From Planctomycetaceae bacterium (GTDB taxonomy: Bacteria; Planctomycetota; Phycisphaerae; Phycisphaerales; SM1A02), in NCBI GenBank assembly GCA_947490615.1, contig CANLHK010000012.1:1-64000 (forward strand): 64,000 nucleotides of DNA. The letters run 5' to 3'. Position numbers and translations under genes: made by a program. Below are positions 29,086 to 38,177 of the stretch, one piece after another. Numbering within the stretch: the first letter of the stretch is position 1; every line of letters starts with the position of its first letter. The notes under the pieces were generated by a model that had not been told where the DNA came from, searched no databases, and was given only the letters and a program-made list of their open reading frames with translations.

Positions 29086-30252
29086 TCAACGCCAACTGTT
29101 CAGAATGATGGCGAGATCGCCACCATCGACCAGTCCACTCTCGTCAAGGTCATACGGCGGATAGTGCACGCCCCATGTGGCGAGGATCTCCGCGAGATCC
29201 GCGCCGTTGATATGTCCATCGCGATCAAAGTCCGCAGCAAAGATGGCCAACTCGCGCCGCCCGTAGATCAAGCCGCTCTGCGAAGGCACGGCTGCTTCGA
29301 GGAACATCGTGAACTCTGCATTGAAGAACGCTGCGGTCGTGTCGCACGAGCCTGACCATTGCGGCGCGCCGTTGTTGGCCTGCCAGCGGAAGTCGTAGAG
29401 CCGAATCACCGCAGCGCTGTTGTTCATGCGCGCCAGTGCGGTGTGCGGCGTCGAGCCGATCGGTGGCGGACTCTTACGGAGAAACTGCGCATCGGCAGCA
29501 AGCGTGCCGCGCGGCGCGTAGGCCGCGGAGATCGTCACGGTGTTCGTGACACCGACCACGACGCGCACCGTACGCAGCATGCCTTTGACAGGCTCGAGCA
29601 TGACGATGTCGAGGATGAGCGATGGTGCCTGACGCGCAGCGCGCGCGCGCAGAAAGCGCCAGCCTGGTCCGAGCGCAATCTCTGCCGATTGAATCGCTGC
29701 GGACATCTGCACCGCCGTAGCGCGCGCCACTGGTTCGCCTTCAAATCCATCGGAGAGTCGAACGCCCGCAATCCCATCGATGGCGAGCACCGCGAGATCG
29801 TTGAATGCAGCGGTCTGCACGAGGACTGTGTTCGTGGAAGTGAGCGCGACCGAAGTCACATGGCTGAGCGGTCGCGCGAGAGCCGTCGCCGCAAGTTGCG
29901 CTGCTTGCCCCGCGGTCACGGTGCAGAGGTGCAGCCGCGGCAGAACAGGAATCAATTCAAGGCGCTGCAGTTCGGTGAGCGCGTCTCCAGCAACCGCGGC
30001 GGGAGCTCCCGTCAAGGCGTCGATCTCAACATGCCAACCGAAGTCAGGCTTGTTGCTCGGACCAAAGACCACGCACATCATGCGCAGCGTGAGTGGATCG
30101 ATTTCGTAACCCACATGCGTGACCCGCAGTTCGGGAACGAAGGAATGTGCGATCGCGACGGCGTTGTCGAACGAGATGTACTGCGCCGACGCGGTTGTCG
30201 TGACCGACAGGCACAGCGCGGCGAGCGCGCGAATCGTGCGAACGATGTTCAT
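29086..30252 (-). CDS. Secreted protein of unknown function with C-terminal dockerin repeats
   Basis: The 388-residue product has a signal peptide (MNIVRTIRALAALCLSVTTTASAQ), and a start at 30252 with an AGGGG site. The N-terminal part (SFDNAVAIAHSFVP, DFGWHVEIDALTGAP) is reminiscent of PepSY-like protease-inhibitor domains; this resemblance is weak. Two dockerin-like loops end it (DFDRDGHINGAD, DLDESGLVDGGD), finishing in NSWR without the WGxC ending of its relatives. It is the most upstream gene of the same-strand run leading to the TonB system. I cannot assign a function. Confidence 0.78.
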   Translation of the reverse strand: MNIVRTIRALAALCLSVTTTASAQYISFDNAVAIAHSFVPELRVTHVGYEIDPLTLRMMCVVFGPSNKPDFGWHVEIDALTGAPAAVAGDALTELQRLELIPVLPRLHLCTVTAGQAAQLAATALARPLSHVTSVALTSTNTVLVQTAAFNDLAVLAIDGIAGVRLSDGFEGEPVARATAVQMSAAIQSAEIALGPGWRFLRARAARQAPSLILDIVMLEPVKGMLRTVRVVVGVTNTVTISAAYAPRGTLAADAQFLRKSPPPIGSTPHTALARMNNSAAVIRLYDFRWQANNGAPQWSGSCDTTAAFFNAEFTMFLEAAVPSQSGLIYGRRELAIFAADFDRDGHINGADLAEILATWGVHYPPYDLDESGLVDGGDLAIILNSWR

Positions 30253-30473
30253 GGTGACCCCTGAGAAACAGCGATGGTTCAAGACGCTTCAGAAGCACGA
30301 GGGCACGGCGCCAACGCCGGCAAGACGATCAACCTCGGCTGCGGTCACGGCAAGCGCACGGACCGACACCCGAGCATGCCGCCTAAACCATGGCGGACAA
30401 GGGACTTCTGGAGTTATCTTGAAAGGGACCCCGCCGCGCGGCTCGACGCGGCCGCCGTTGCGAGAATCCCACC

Positions 30474-31763
30474 ATGACCGAACCCGCCCCAGCGCCCCTG
30501 ACCGAAGCTCCGCGGCCGCGCCCGCGGGATCTCGCGTTAGCGATGCGTTTCGCCTTCAGCCAGATTCAGCAATCGCACGCCCCCGCGATGGCCGCGAACC
30601 TCGCGTTTCGAACGCTGTTCGGTTTGCTGCCCGTGTTCGTGGTCGCCACCATCGTGACGCGTGCGGTCCTTGGTGATGCGTTCATGGATCTCGTGCGCCG
30701 CACCATCGCGCAGACTGGCCTCGACACCGTGCGCATCGATGCTGCGACGCCAAACGCCGCCGCCAGTGGCACGACCGACAACACCCTCGGCGCGTGGCTC
30801 GAATCACTCGCACGCGATGCGGGCAATGTCGACCTCTCAGCCATCGGCGCGGTCGGCGCACTCGCGGTCGTCTTCAGTGCGGTGTGGACCATGGTCGCGA
30901 TTGAGACGAGCTTCAACACGATTTGCAGAGCGCCCGAAGGACGACCGTTTGTTCGGCGCGTCTTGATCTACTGGTTTGTGATCACAGCGGGTCCCGTCTT
31001 GCTCGCTGCACTGCCGCTGGGACTGCGCGAACTCACCAAGCTCGTCAGCGCCGACGATGGCATCCTGCTCCTGATCGTCAACGGATTCTCCATCGTCGCG
31101 GGGTTCGTCTCATTGTGGGTCTTACTCGGCGTGGCCTACGCGACTGTCCCCAACACCAAAGTCGATCTGCGCGCTGCGGCGTTGGGTGCGTTTGTCGCGA
31201 CGGTGCTCATCGAACTCGGCAAGCAATTCCTCGGCGCCTCGCTCGCTGGATCGTTCTCCGCAAGCCGACTCTACGGTTCGCTTGGGTTGGTGCCGCTCTT
31301 CATGATGTGGGTCTACCTCGTCTGGCTCGCGGTGCTGTTTGGCCTGCAAACGGCGGCGATCTTGCAAGGACTCTCCCGCGGTGGACGCAGTCTCGTGAGC
31401 AGTGTCACGGCGCACGACCTCTTCGAACCCGCGCAGGCGATCCCCTGCTACCGAGCACTCTGCGTGCGCTTTGCCACGGGCCGCGGCGTGTCCGTCGACA
31501 CGCTGGTGCGCAACTGCGGCGTCACACCTGCCATTGCGCGCGATCTTCTCTCGCTCTTTGAAAGACGCGGCCTCGCGCATCGAATCGAAGGCAGCAGCAG
31601 CCGCTTCGCGCCGTCACGCCCGCCTGCGAGTGTGACCCACGCAGAAGTGTTGCGCGTAGGTTTTGCCCTCGCGGATGGCGGTGAAGAGGCGACGGTGCGC
31701 GACGAGATCGCCGACCTCCGCGATGCACAGATCGCGCGGCTTGGTACGGCTGTGTTTGCCTAA
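30474..31763 (+). CDS. YihY/BrkB-type inner-membrane protein
   Basis: The 429-residue product has about six membrane segments in the YihY/virulence-factor-BrkB pattern (once misnamed ribonuclease BN): helices near 40-60, 125-145, 165-185, 200-225 and 265-300, with LYGSLGLVPLFMMWVYLVWLAVLFG as the family's signature. A ~110-residue cytoplasmic tail (from about 320) looks like a winged-helix domain (GVSVDTLVRNCGVTPAIARDLLSLFERRGLAHRI), also seen in longer YihY members. Its transport or envelope role is not established. It stands alone, divergent from the dockerin gene upstream. Confidence 0.88.
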   Translation: MTEPAPAPLTEAPRPRPRDLALAMRFAFSQIQQSHAPAMAANLAFRTLFGLLPVFVVATIVTRAVLGDAFMDLVRRTIAQTGLDTVRIDAATPNAAASGTTDNTLGAWLESLARDAGNVDLSAIGAVGALAVVFSAVWTMVAIETSFNTICRAPEGRPFVRRVLIYWFVITAGPVLLAALPLGLRELTKLVSADDGILLLIVNGFSIVAGFVSLWVLLGVAYATVPNTKVDLRAAALGAFVATVLIELGKQFLGASLAGSFSASRLYGSLGLVPLFMMWVYLVWLAVLFGLQTAAILQGLSRGGRSLVSSVTAHDLFEPAQAIPCYRALCVRFATGRGVSVDTLVRNCGVTPAIARDLLSLFERRGLAHRIEGSSSRFAPSRPPASVTHAEVLRVGFALADGGEEATVRDEIADLRDAQIARLGTAVFA

Positions 31764-31806
31764 CGCACAGCGCGCGTCAAAGTCGATCACGCGAACGAAG
31801 GCGCGC

Positions 31807-32844
31807 TTACGGGCACGCGCCCCAAGTGCTCAGCATGATGCCGAGGTCCTGCGCGTTGGTGACGCCGTCGTCGTTGAGATCGCCCGCGACATCGCCCCAG
31901 TTGGAGAGCAGGATCGCAAGATCCGCAGCGTCGACGAAGAGATCGCCATCGAGGTCCGCGGGGCAGGTGTTGCCGCCGCCACCGCCAGGAATTTCGACGA
32001 CGGCAATGTGGACGAGGCCTGAGCCTGCTTCGACAAGGTCGTTCCACTGACCGTTGGAACCAAGCAACTCGGCATAGTGCTCGAGACCGCTCGAGTTGTT
32101 GGGCTCGCCTGGATTCCAGTTGGTGTACTTCGCAGCCGATCCATCCGACCACGCGAAGGTGCCCTCGCTCGCGGTGTCGGAGAAGCCGATCCAGATGCGA
32201 CGGTCGACGCCCAAGAGCGAACCAAAGTTCGCGTGAACGAAATCCTGTTCGGCCTGACTGTTGATCGAGACCAAGTGCCCACCGAGGAGTTGTGCGAACG
32301 CTTCAGCGGAGTTCCAACCCGCAGCGGTCGTCGCGACATAGCGTGTGCCTGTGGTCTTGTCGGTGAACTCGCCGAGCGCCACGAACGGCGAGATCGTGAT
32401 GGTGCCCGTTCCAAATCCCGTCGCGGCGTAGGCGCCGACGCGGATGAGGTAGGTGCTTCCTGCCGTCACGCCGAAGGTGACCTTCGATTGCGTGCCGCAG
32501 CTGTCATCGGAGCAGGCGATCACGGGAGCAGAGCAATCGGCTCCGCCATAGATTGCGATCTTGGTATCGAGCGTGGTCGCGCCGCAGTTGGCGATGTCGA
32601 GCACGGTCGTCTCAGGCGCGGTGAAGCGGAACCACACATCGTTGTAGATCTGCGAGACACTGAAGAAGTTGCAGAGCACATCCGCGAGGCCGTCGGTGGT
32701 CGCGCCAACCGTGGTGAACGATTGGGGGCCGTACCCCTTGATCGGCTGCGCCGAAAGGCAGTCATTGGCGCCTTGGGCGCAGAGCACTCCAGCAGGAGTC
32801 AGGACGAAGGCGAGGGCGGCAGCTGCGAGCGATCGGGTGTTCAT
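31807..32844 (-). CDS. Secreted C-type-lectin-fold protein with C-terminal dockerin repeats
   Basis: The 345-residue product has a signal peptide, then a PPC-like beta domain (DVWFRFTAPETTVLDI, CSDDSCGTQSKVTF). A C-type lectin domain follows (about 165-285) with the classic WIGFSD, NWNPGEPNN and GQWNDL segments; the EPN triplet is typical of mannose-type calcium sites. Two dockerin-like loops end the protein (DLDGDLFVDAAD, DLNDDGVTNAQD, final WGACP). The start at 32844 has AAGAGG upstream. It probably binds carbohydrate outside the cell; the ligand is inferred only from the motif. Confidence 0.88.
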   Translation of the reverse strand: MNTRSLAAAALAFVLTPAGVLCAQGANDCLSAQPIKGYGPQSFTTVGATTDGLADVLCNFFSVSQIYNDVWFRFTAPETTVLDIANCGATTLDTKIAIYGGADCSAPVIACSDDSCGTQSKVTFGVTAGSTYLIRVGAYAATGFGTGTITISPFVALGEFTDKTTGTRYVATTAAGWNSAEAFAQLLGGHLVSINSQAEQDFVHANFGSLLGVDRRIWIGFSDTASEGTFAWSDGSAAKYTNWNPGEPNNSSGLEHYAELLGSNGQWNDLVEAGSGLVHIAVVEIPGGGGGNTCPADLDGDLFVDAADLAILLSNWGDVAGDLNDDGVTNAQDLGIMLSTWGACP

Positions 32845-33058
32845 TGGGCCTCTTGAGTGGGATGGGAACCGAGGATCTCGGTCCTGCAAGATCCACCGTA
32901 AATCGGCCGAGTCAAGCAGTCTCACCTCGAGATCCCGCAGGCGGGGCAGCTGTCCAATCCACGCGCACGCAAATTCTTTGCTTTGGCGGTTCGCCCCGCA
33001 ATTCGGCCGATGAAGTGCCGTTCATGGTTCGCTGCCTGCGACCTCTAGAGATCCCGCC

Positions 33059-35791
33059 ATGCGAACTCCAGTCCTGCTGCTCACCCTCGGCTTCGCCAGC
33101 TCTTCCGCCTGCGCCCAAATGATGCAGGAGGGAGCGCAACCACGGCGCGGTATGGAAGATTTCGTCGACGATCCCGTGATCGCCTCTGTGGATGAGCGCG
33201 CGCCAACCGCTGAGGAACTCAAGTTCTTCGAGGCGGAGATCCGACCGATCCTGATCTCCAACTGCTACGGCTGTCACTCGAAGTCGGCGAGCCTTGCCAA
33301 GGGTCGGCTCCGCCTCGACACCCGGGACGCCGTGCGCAGAGGCGGAAAAACTGGACCAGCCGTTGTGCCGGGCGATGTCGACAGCAGCCTCCTCATCCGC
33401 GCCGTGCGCGGCAACGACCCCGACATTCAGATGCCGCCTGAGGAGCAACTCTCCGCCGACGATGTGAAAGCACTCGAGCGCTGGGTAGCGATGGGCGCGC
33501 CCGATCCACGCATGGAGAAACCTGTGGCGGCCAATGCTGCCGACGCATCGCCTGGCACCGCGCACCGTTGGTCGAAGACGGACATCGCCGAGGGACGAGA
33601 GCGGCACTGGGCCTACCAACCTGTGACGGAGACCGCGCCACCGAAGGTCGATGCGGCATGGTCGCGCAGTGCGATTGATGCGTTCGTGCGCTCAGGAATG
33701 GAGGAGCACGCGCTCACTCCTGCAGCGCCCGCTGATCCACGAACGCTCCTGCGTCGCGCGAGTTTCGATCTCACGGGTTTGCCGCCAAGCGATGCTGCGC
33801 TTGCAGCCTTCGAAGCGGATCCATCGCCCGCGGCCTTTGCAGTCGCCATCGATGCGATGCTGGAGAGCAACGCGTTTGGCGAGCGTTGGGGCAGGCATTG
33901 GCTCGATGTCGCGCGTTACGCGGAGTCGAGTGGCAAGGAGTCGAATGTCTACTACCCGCACGCCTGGCGCTACCGCGACTATGTGGTGAAGTCGTTCAAC
34001 GACGACAAGCCCTACGACCGCTTCTTGACTGAGCAACTCGCGGGTGATCTCCTTCCTGCGAGCAACGACGCAGAGCGCGGCGAGAACCTCGTGGCCACTG
34101 GATATCTCGCGATTGGCACCAAGAGCCACAACGCCCGCGGAAAGCCGCAGTTTCAGATGGATCTCGCGGACGAACAACTCGACGCAGCCACGCAAGGCAT
34201 GCTTGGACTCACCGTCGCCTGCGCGCGCTGCCACGATCACAAGTTTGATCCAATCACGCAGCGCGACTACTACGCCATGGCGGGGATCTTTCTCTCCACC
34301 GACACGCGCTACGGAACCTTCGCGGCGCAGAACAACAACCACCCCGCTGACCTCCTGACGCTCGCGAGCGCTTCTGGACTTCCGCTTGGTCCGTCGATGC
34401 CGCGCGCGCAGCGGGCACTGCTCTCGACGGCGGCCACGCGCGCCGAAGAGATGGCAACAGGCGCGCAGGAAACCATCGACAAGGCTCGCGCTGCTCGCGC
34501 GGCCGGTGGACAGATTCCTGAGAACCTGCAGCAGCAGATTCAGCGCGCCCGCGCCGCGCAGGGAACTTCCAACAACATCGAGAGTCTGACCAAGCGCTAC
34601 GGCGAAGACGGCGCACCGACGGCGATGAATCTCGTGGCCATGGGTGCAGCCGATCGCGATCGCGCGCTCAATGCCCGCGTCCTTGATCGCGGCGAACTCG
34701 ATAAGCCAGGCGAAGTCGTCCGCCGCGGATTCGTGGAACTTCTCGCCCTCAGCGATCAGCCAACGATCGCCAAGGGAAGCGGTCGTCTCGAACTCGCCCA
34801 GTGGATCACCGACGAAGACAATCCGCTCACGGCGCGCGTCTGGGCCAACCGCGTGTGGCTGCATCTCTTTGGTGAAGGACTCGTGCCCACGCCCGACAAC
34901 TTCGGCATGAGTGGACAGCAACCGTCGCATCCCGCGTTGCTCGATCATCTTGCTGCGCGACTCGTTGCTCACGATTGGAGCACCAAGCAGTTGATCCGCG
35001 AGATCATGCTGACCCGCGCCTACGCGATGTCGAGCACCTTCAACTCGGGCAACGCCGAGATCGACCCTGACAACACCTACCTCTGGCGCATGCCACAGAA
35101 GCGACTCGAAGCCGAAGCGATTCGGGACTCGATGCTCGCCGCCGCTGGCGCGTTGATCGCGGGACCTCGGCTCGGATCACCCGTGGCCTTCGCGGAAGGT
35201 GCTGCGCGCGGTCCAGCACAGGAACGACTGGTTGGTTCGCTCAATGGCGAGAGCGAAGACCATCGGAGCATCTATCTGCCGATCGTGCGCGACAAGATCC
35301 CTGAGTCGCTCGAAGTCTTTGACTTTGCGGAGTCGGCGTATGTCATGGGAGCGCGCGATGTCACCAATGTGCCAACCCAAGCGCTCTTCCTCATGAACAG
35401 CGGCGAGATCATCCGCCTGAGTGACCTCTTTGCCAAGCGTGTGCTCGCGGCGGGATCGACGGAGATCGAGCGCATCAACGCGGTGTTCCGCATTGCCCTC
35501 GGACGCAGGCCGTCGTCGAGTGAGATCGCTGCATGTCGCAGCTTCCTCGATGACTTTGAGAAGGCCGCGCGCAAAGATGGGCGATCGACGACGCGCGCCG
35601 CGACGGACGACAAGGCCAACAAGCAACAGCAACCCAGTGGTCAGCGCGCCCGTGCCCGAGCGCGACTCGAAGCCATGCGCAACGGCAAAGTCGGTTCAGC
35701 TGCCGCTGCCACAGCCAGCGGTGAACTTCTCGCGTACTCGTCCCTCTGCCAAGCGATCTTCCTCTCGGGCGAATTCCGCACCGTCGACTGA
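33059..35791 (+). CDS. Planctomycete cytochrome-like protein, PSCyt1-DUF1549-DUF1553
   Basis: The 910-residue product has a signal peptide (to about Ala19-Gln20). A PSCyt1-type domain follows, with the haem motif C69-Y-G-C72-H73 and GDVDSSLLIRAVRG plus PPEEQLS. Then comes DUF1549 (about 195-420, with RASFDLTGLPP, RHWLDVARYAESSG and CARCHDHKFDPITQ) and DUF1553 (about 570-880, TARVWANRVWLHLFGEGLVPTPDNFG). This domain order is almost confined to Planctomycetes and relatives, where many copies occur; electron transfer coupled to breakdown of surface polymers has been suggested but not shown. It is followed 87 bases later by a DUF1501 gene, its usual partner. Confidence 0.93.
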   Translation: MRTPVLLLTLGFASSSACAQMMQEGAQPRRGMEDFVDDPVIASVDERAPTAEELKFFEAEIRPILISNCYGCHSKSASLAKGRLRLDTRDAVRRGGKTGPAVVPGDVDSSLLIRAVRGNDPDIQMPPEEQLSADDVKALERWVAMGAPDPRMEKPVAANAADASPGTAHRWSKTDIAEGRERHWAYQPVTETAPPKVDAAWSRSAIDAFVRSGMEEHALTPAAPADPRTLLRRASFDLTGLPPSDAALAAFEADPSPAAFAVAIDAMLESNAFGERWGRHWLDVARYAESSGKESNVYYPHAWRYRDYVVKSFNDDKPYDRFLTEQLAGDLLPASNDAERGENLVATGYLAIGTKSHNARGKPQFQMDLADEQLDAATQGMLGLTVACARCHDHKFDPITQRDYYAMAGIFLSTDTRYGTFAAQNNNHPADLLTLASASGLPLGPSMPRAQRALLSTAATRAEEMATGAQETIDKARAARAAGGQIPENLQQQIQRARAAQGTSNNIESLTKRYGEDGAPTAMNLVAMGAADRDRALNARVLDRGELDKPGEVVRRGFVELLALSDQPTIAKGSGRLELAQWITDEDNPLTARVWANRVWLHLFGEGLVPTPDNFGMSGQQPSHPALLDHLAARLVAHDWSTKQLIREIMLTRAYAMSSTFNSGNAEIDPDNTYLWRMPQKRLEAEAIRDSMLAAAGALIAGPRLGSPVAFAEGAARGPAQERLVGSLNGESEDHRSIYLPIVRDKIPESLEVFDFAESAYVMGARDVTNVPTQALFLMNSGEIIRLSDLFAKRVLAAGSTEIERINAVFRIALGRRPSSSEIAACRSFLDDFEKAARKDGRSTTRAATDDKANKQQQPSGQRARARARLEAMRNGKVGSAAAATASGELLAYSSLCQAIFLSGEFRTVD

Positions 35792-35878
35792 TCGAGTCTG
35801 AACCACGCACGGCGACGCGATCTTTCGAGGATCATCCAGTCGAGCCACGCGAACCCCGCGAGCAACACGAGCCACATC

Positions 35879-37321
35879 ATGAGCGACCTCTGCTGCAATC
35901 GACTTCCCCTTTCCTGCTCACGACGCGAGATGCTTCGTCTTGCGGCCTGCGGCTTCGGCTCTGTGGCGTTCGCGTCGATGGCCGCGCAGGGTGCTGGTGC
36001 CACTCTCTTGTCGGGCGCCGACGATGAAACCAATCCACTCGCTGCGAAGAAACCGCACTTTGCCGCGAAAGCCAAGCGAATCATCTTCCTCTGCATGGCG
36101 GGCGCGCCGAGCCACATCGACACCTTTGACTACAAGCCTGAGTTGGCGATGAACGATGGCACGAACTACCGCGGCAACTCGAAGTTGCTCGCGAGCCCGT
36201 GGAAGTTCAAGCAGTCAGGAAAGTCAGGCCTCTGGATCAGCGACCTCTTTCCAAACCTTCAGAAGCAAGCGGACAACCTCTGCTTGCTGCGCGGCATGAA
36301 GGCGTCGATTCCTGCACACGCGCAGGCGTCGATCCAGTTGCACACGGGATCATTCCAGTTCGTCCGTCCCTCGATGGGCGCATGGTCGCTCTACGGGCTC
36401 GGCACCGAGAATGAGAATCTCCCTGGTTTCGTCGCGATCAATCCGCGCGGCGACAACGGCGGCGCGCAGCTCTATGGCAGTGGCTTCTTGCCAGCCTCCT
36501 ACCAAGCGACTCCCGTGCGCATCGCTGGCGGTGGCGGCGGACGCGGCAATCGCGGCGGAAACAATGGATCTGCCGACGCAATCCCCCACATCGACAACGA
36601 CCGCCTCGGCGCCAACATGCAGCGCGAGCAACTTGACCTCGTGCAGCGACTCAACCGTGAGCGCCTCAAACGCGAGCAAAGCGACGCGCAACTCGAGGGC
36701 GTCATCGAGAGCTACGAACTCGCCTTCCGCATGCAAGCTGAAGTCCCCGACCTCGTGAGCTTTGAAGGTGAAGACAAGAAGACGCTCGAGATGTACGGCG
36801 TCGGCGAGCAGCCCACCGACAGTTTCGCGCGACAGTGTCTGTTGGCGCGTCGTCTCGCCGAGAAGGGCGTGCGCTTCATCGAGGTCAGCCACGGCGGTTG
36901 GGACACCCATCGGAATCTGCGCGAAGAACTCACGAAGCAATGCGGCGAGATCGACAAGCCGATCGCTGCATTGCTGGCGGATCTCAAGCAGCGCGGCATG
37001 CTCGACGACACGCTCGTCCTCTGGGGCGGCGAATTCGGCCGCACTCCCTATGCACAGAACGGTGACGGTCGCGACCACAACGCCAAGGGGTTCACCATGT
37101 GGATGGCAGGTGGTGGCGTGCAAGGTGGCCTGAGTTACGGCTCCACCGACGAGATCGGTGCCGAGGCAGTCGACGGCGTCATGGACATTCACGACTGGCA
37201 CGCGACGGTGCTTCACCTCGGCGGGCTCGATCATGAGCGACTCACCTACCGTCACGCGGGCCGCAACTTCCGCCTCACCGATGTCAAGGGCAAAGTGAAC
37301 TCCGCTATTCTGCGTGCATGA
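35879..37321 (+). CDS. Tat-exported DUF1501 protein
   Basis: The 480-residue product begins with a twin-arginine signal (SRREMLRLAACGFGSVAFASMAA), so it should be exported folded. DUF1501 features are clear: IIFLCMAGAPSHIDTFDYKP at the start of the sulfatase-like fold, SHGGWDTH near 335, LWGGEFGRTPYAQ near 380 and the closing DIHDWHATVLHLGGLDHERLTYR. Loops include a Gly-rich insert around 218-230. It nearly always accompanies PSCyt1/DUF1549/DUF1553 proteins in planctomycetes; the reaction is unknown. Its stop overlaps the start of the next gene (ATGA). Confidence 0.93.
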   Translation: MSDLCCNRLPLSCSRREMLRLAACGFGSVAFASMAAQGAGATLLSGADDETNPLAAKKPHFAAKAKRIIFLCMAGAPSHIDTFDYKPELAMNDGTNYRGNSKLLASPWKFKQSGKSGLWISDLFPNLQKQADNLCLLRGMKASIPAHAQASIQLHTGSFQFVRPSMGAWSLYGLGTENENLPGFVAINPRGDNGGAQLYGSGFLPASYQATPVRIAGGGGGRGNRGGNNGSADAIPHIDNDRLGANMQREQLDLVQRLNRERLKREQSDAQLEGVIESYELAFRMQAEVPDLVSFEGEDKKTLEMYGVGEQPTDSFARQCLLARRLAEKGVRFIEVSHGGWDTHRNLREELTKQCGEIDKPIAALLADLKQRGMLDDTLVLWGGEFGRTPYAQNGDGRDHNAKGFTMWMAGGGVQGGLSYGSTDEIGAEAVDGVMDIHDWHATVLHLGGLDHERLTYRHAGRNFRLTDVKGKVNSAILRA

Positions 37322-37893
37322 GTGCAGCCGTTGAACTCTCGCCGGAACTCGACGCCGCGCTGCGCGCGCAGCTCCGCGTTGGCGAGGAAGTCCTCTACGC
37401 GCGCACGCCGCGCATGCCGCGCGACCTCCATCGATTCGGTCGCCTCGGTTGCCTCGACACCCCGACGGCGATCCCGCTGTTTGGAGCACTCTGCGCCTTG
37501 GGCTTCACGATCAGCTGGGTCGTCGACGAAGTGCGTGGGCTCCACGGTGAAGCTGCTTTCCGCGGACTCAGTGGTGCCATCTTTGGCCCGTGGATGCTCC
37601 TGCTCCTGCTCAGCGATGTCCGCACTTCCATCCGCGAGCGCCGCGCCAATCGCGGCTCGATCTACGCGGTCACCAACCAACGCGTCCTCATGATCGCCAC
37701 CGCGCCGAAACTCGCGGTCGCGAGTTGGAGCACCCCTGACATCGTTGCACCAATCCGCCGAGACATCGCGCCCGACTGCGGGCATGTGCGATTTCTCCAC
37801 GGGCTCACTTCGCATCAGGGCAATGCGCTCATGCAAGTGCCCGCACCTGAGGCGTGCGAAGCAGCGATCCGCGCGCTTGTGTCTGCGCGCTGA
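37318..37893 (+). CDS. Small membrane protein with PH-like domain
   Basis: The 191-residue product starts inside the DUF1501 stop codon, so translation is probably coupled. It has two membrane helices (about 55-75 and 92-105). A C-terminal soluble part resembles bacterial PH-type domains (YAVTNQRVLMI, then a ...GNALMQVPAPEACEAAIRAL helix). The same layout (LTPELD...LRSGEEIRYAGMP versus LSPELD...LRVGEEVLYARTP) is seen in the gene at 38178, so they are paralogues. Function unknown. Confidence 0.75.
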   Translation: MSAAVELSPELDAALRAQLRVGEEVLYARTPRMPRDLHRFGRLGCLDTPTAIPLFGALCALGFTISWVVDEVRGLHGEAAFRGLSGAIFGPWMLLLLLSDVRTSIRERRANRGSIYAVTNQRVLMIATAPKLAVASWSTPDIVAPIRRDIAPDCGHVRFLHGLTSHQGNALMQVPAPEACEAAIRALVSAR

Positions 37894-37911
37894 ATTGGAG
37901 ACACTCCGCCC

Positions 37912-38148
37912 ATGAGCTTCGACGAAGACGAATGGACAGTCATCACCAAGGACTCGAACGGGAATGTCCTCAAGGACGGCGACTCGGTCGTGGTCATCAA
38001 AGATCTTGATGTGAAGGGCGCCAAGACCACGATCAAGCGTGGCACCACCTACAAGAGCATCCGCACCACTTCGAGCGCCGAAGAGATCGAAGTTCGCGAA
38101 GGCAAACAAGTGTGGGTGCTCAAGACCTGCTTTGTGAAGAAGGCCTAG
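37912..38148 (+). CDS. PhnA-domain protein
   Basis: The 78-residue product corresponds to the C-terminal PhnA (YjdM) domain: KDSNGNVLKDGDSVVVIKDLDVKG and IKRGT...KTCFVKKA are characteristic. The N-terminal zinc-ribbon part found in longer PhnA proteins is absent. Despite the family name, a role in phosphonate use is not established. It sits between two paralogous PH-like membrane proteins, 18 bases after the first. Confidence 0.9.
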   Translation: MSFDEDEWTVITKDSNGNVLKDGDSVVVIKDLDVKGAKTTIKRGTTYKSIRTTSSAEEIEVREGKQVWVLKTCFVKKA

Positions 38149-38177
38149 CGCGCCGTCGCTCCCTTCCACACACCACG

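Noticed and set aside
31769-31807. AGCGCGC/GCGCGCT inverted repeat between convergent genes as terminator
   Set aside because: Loop of about 25 bases and only a 7-bp GC alternation, common by chance in this GC-rich DNA.
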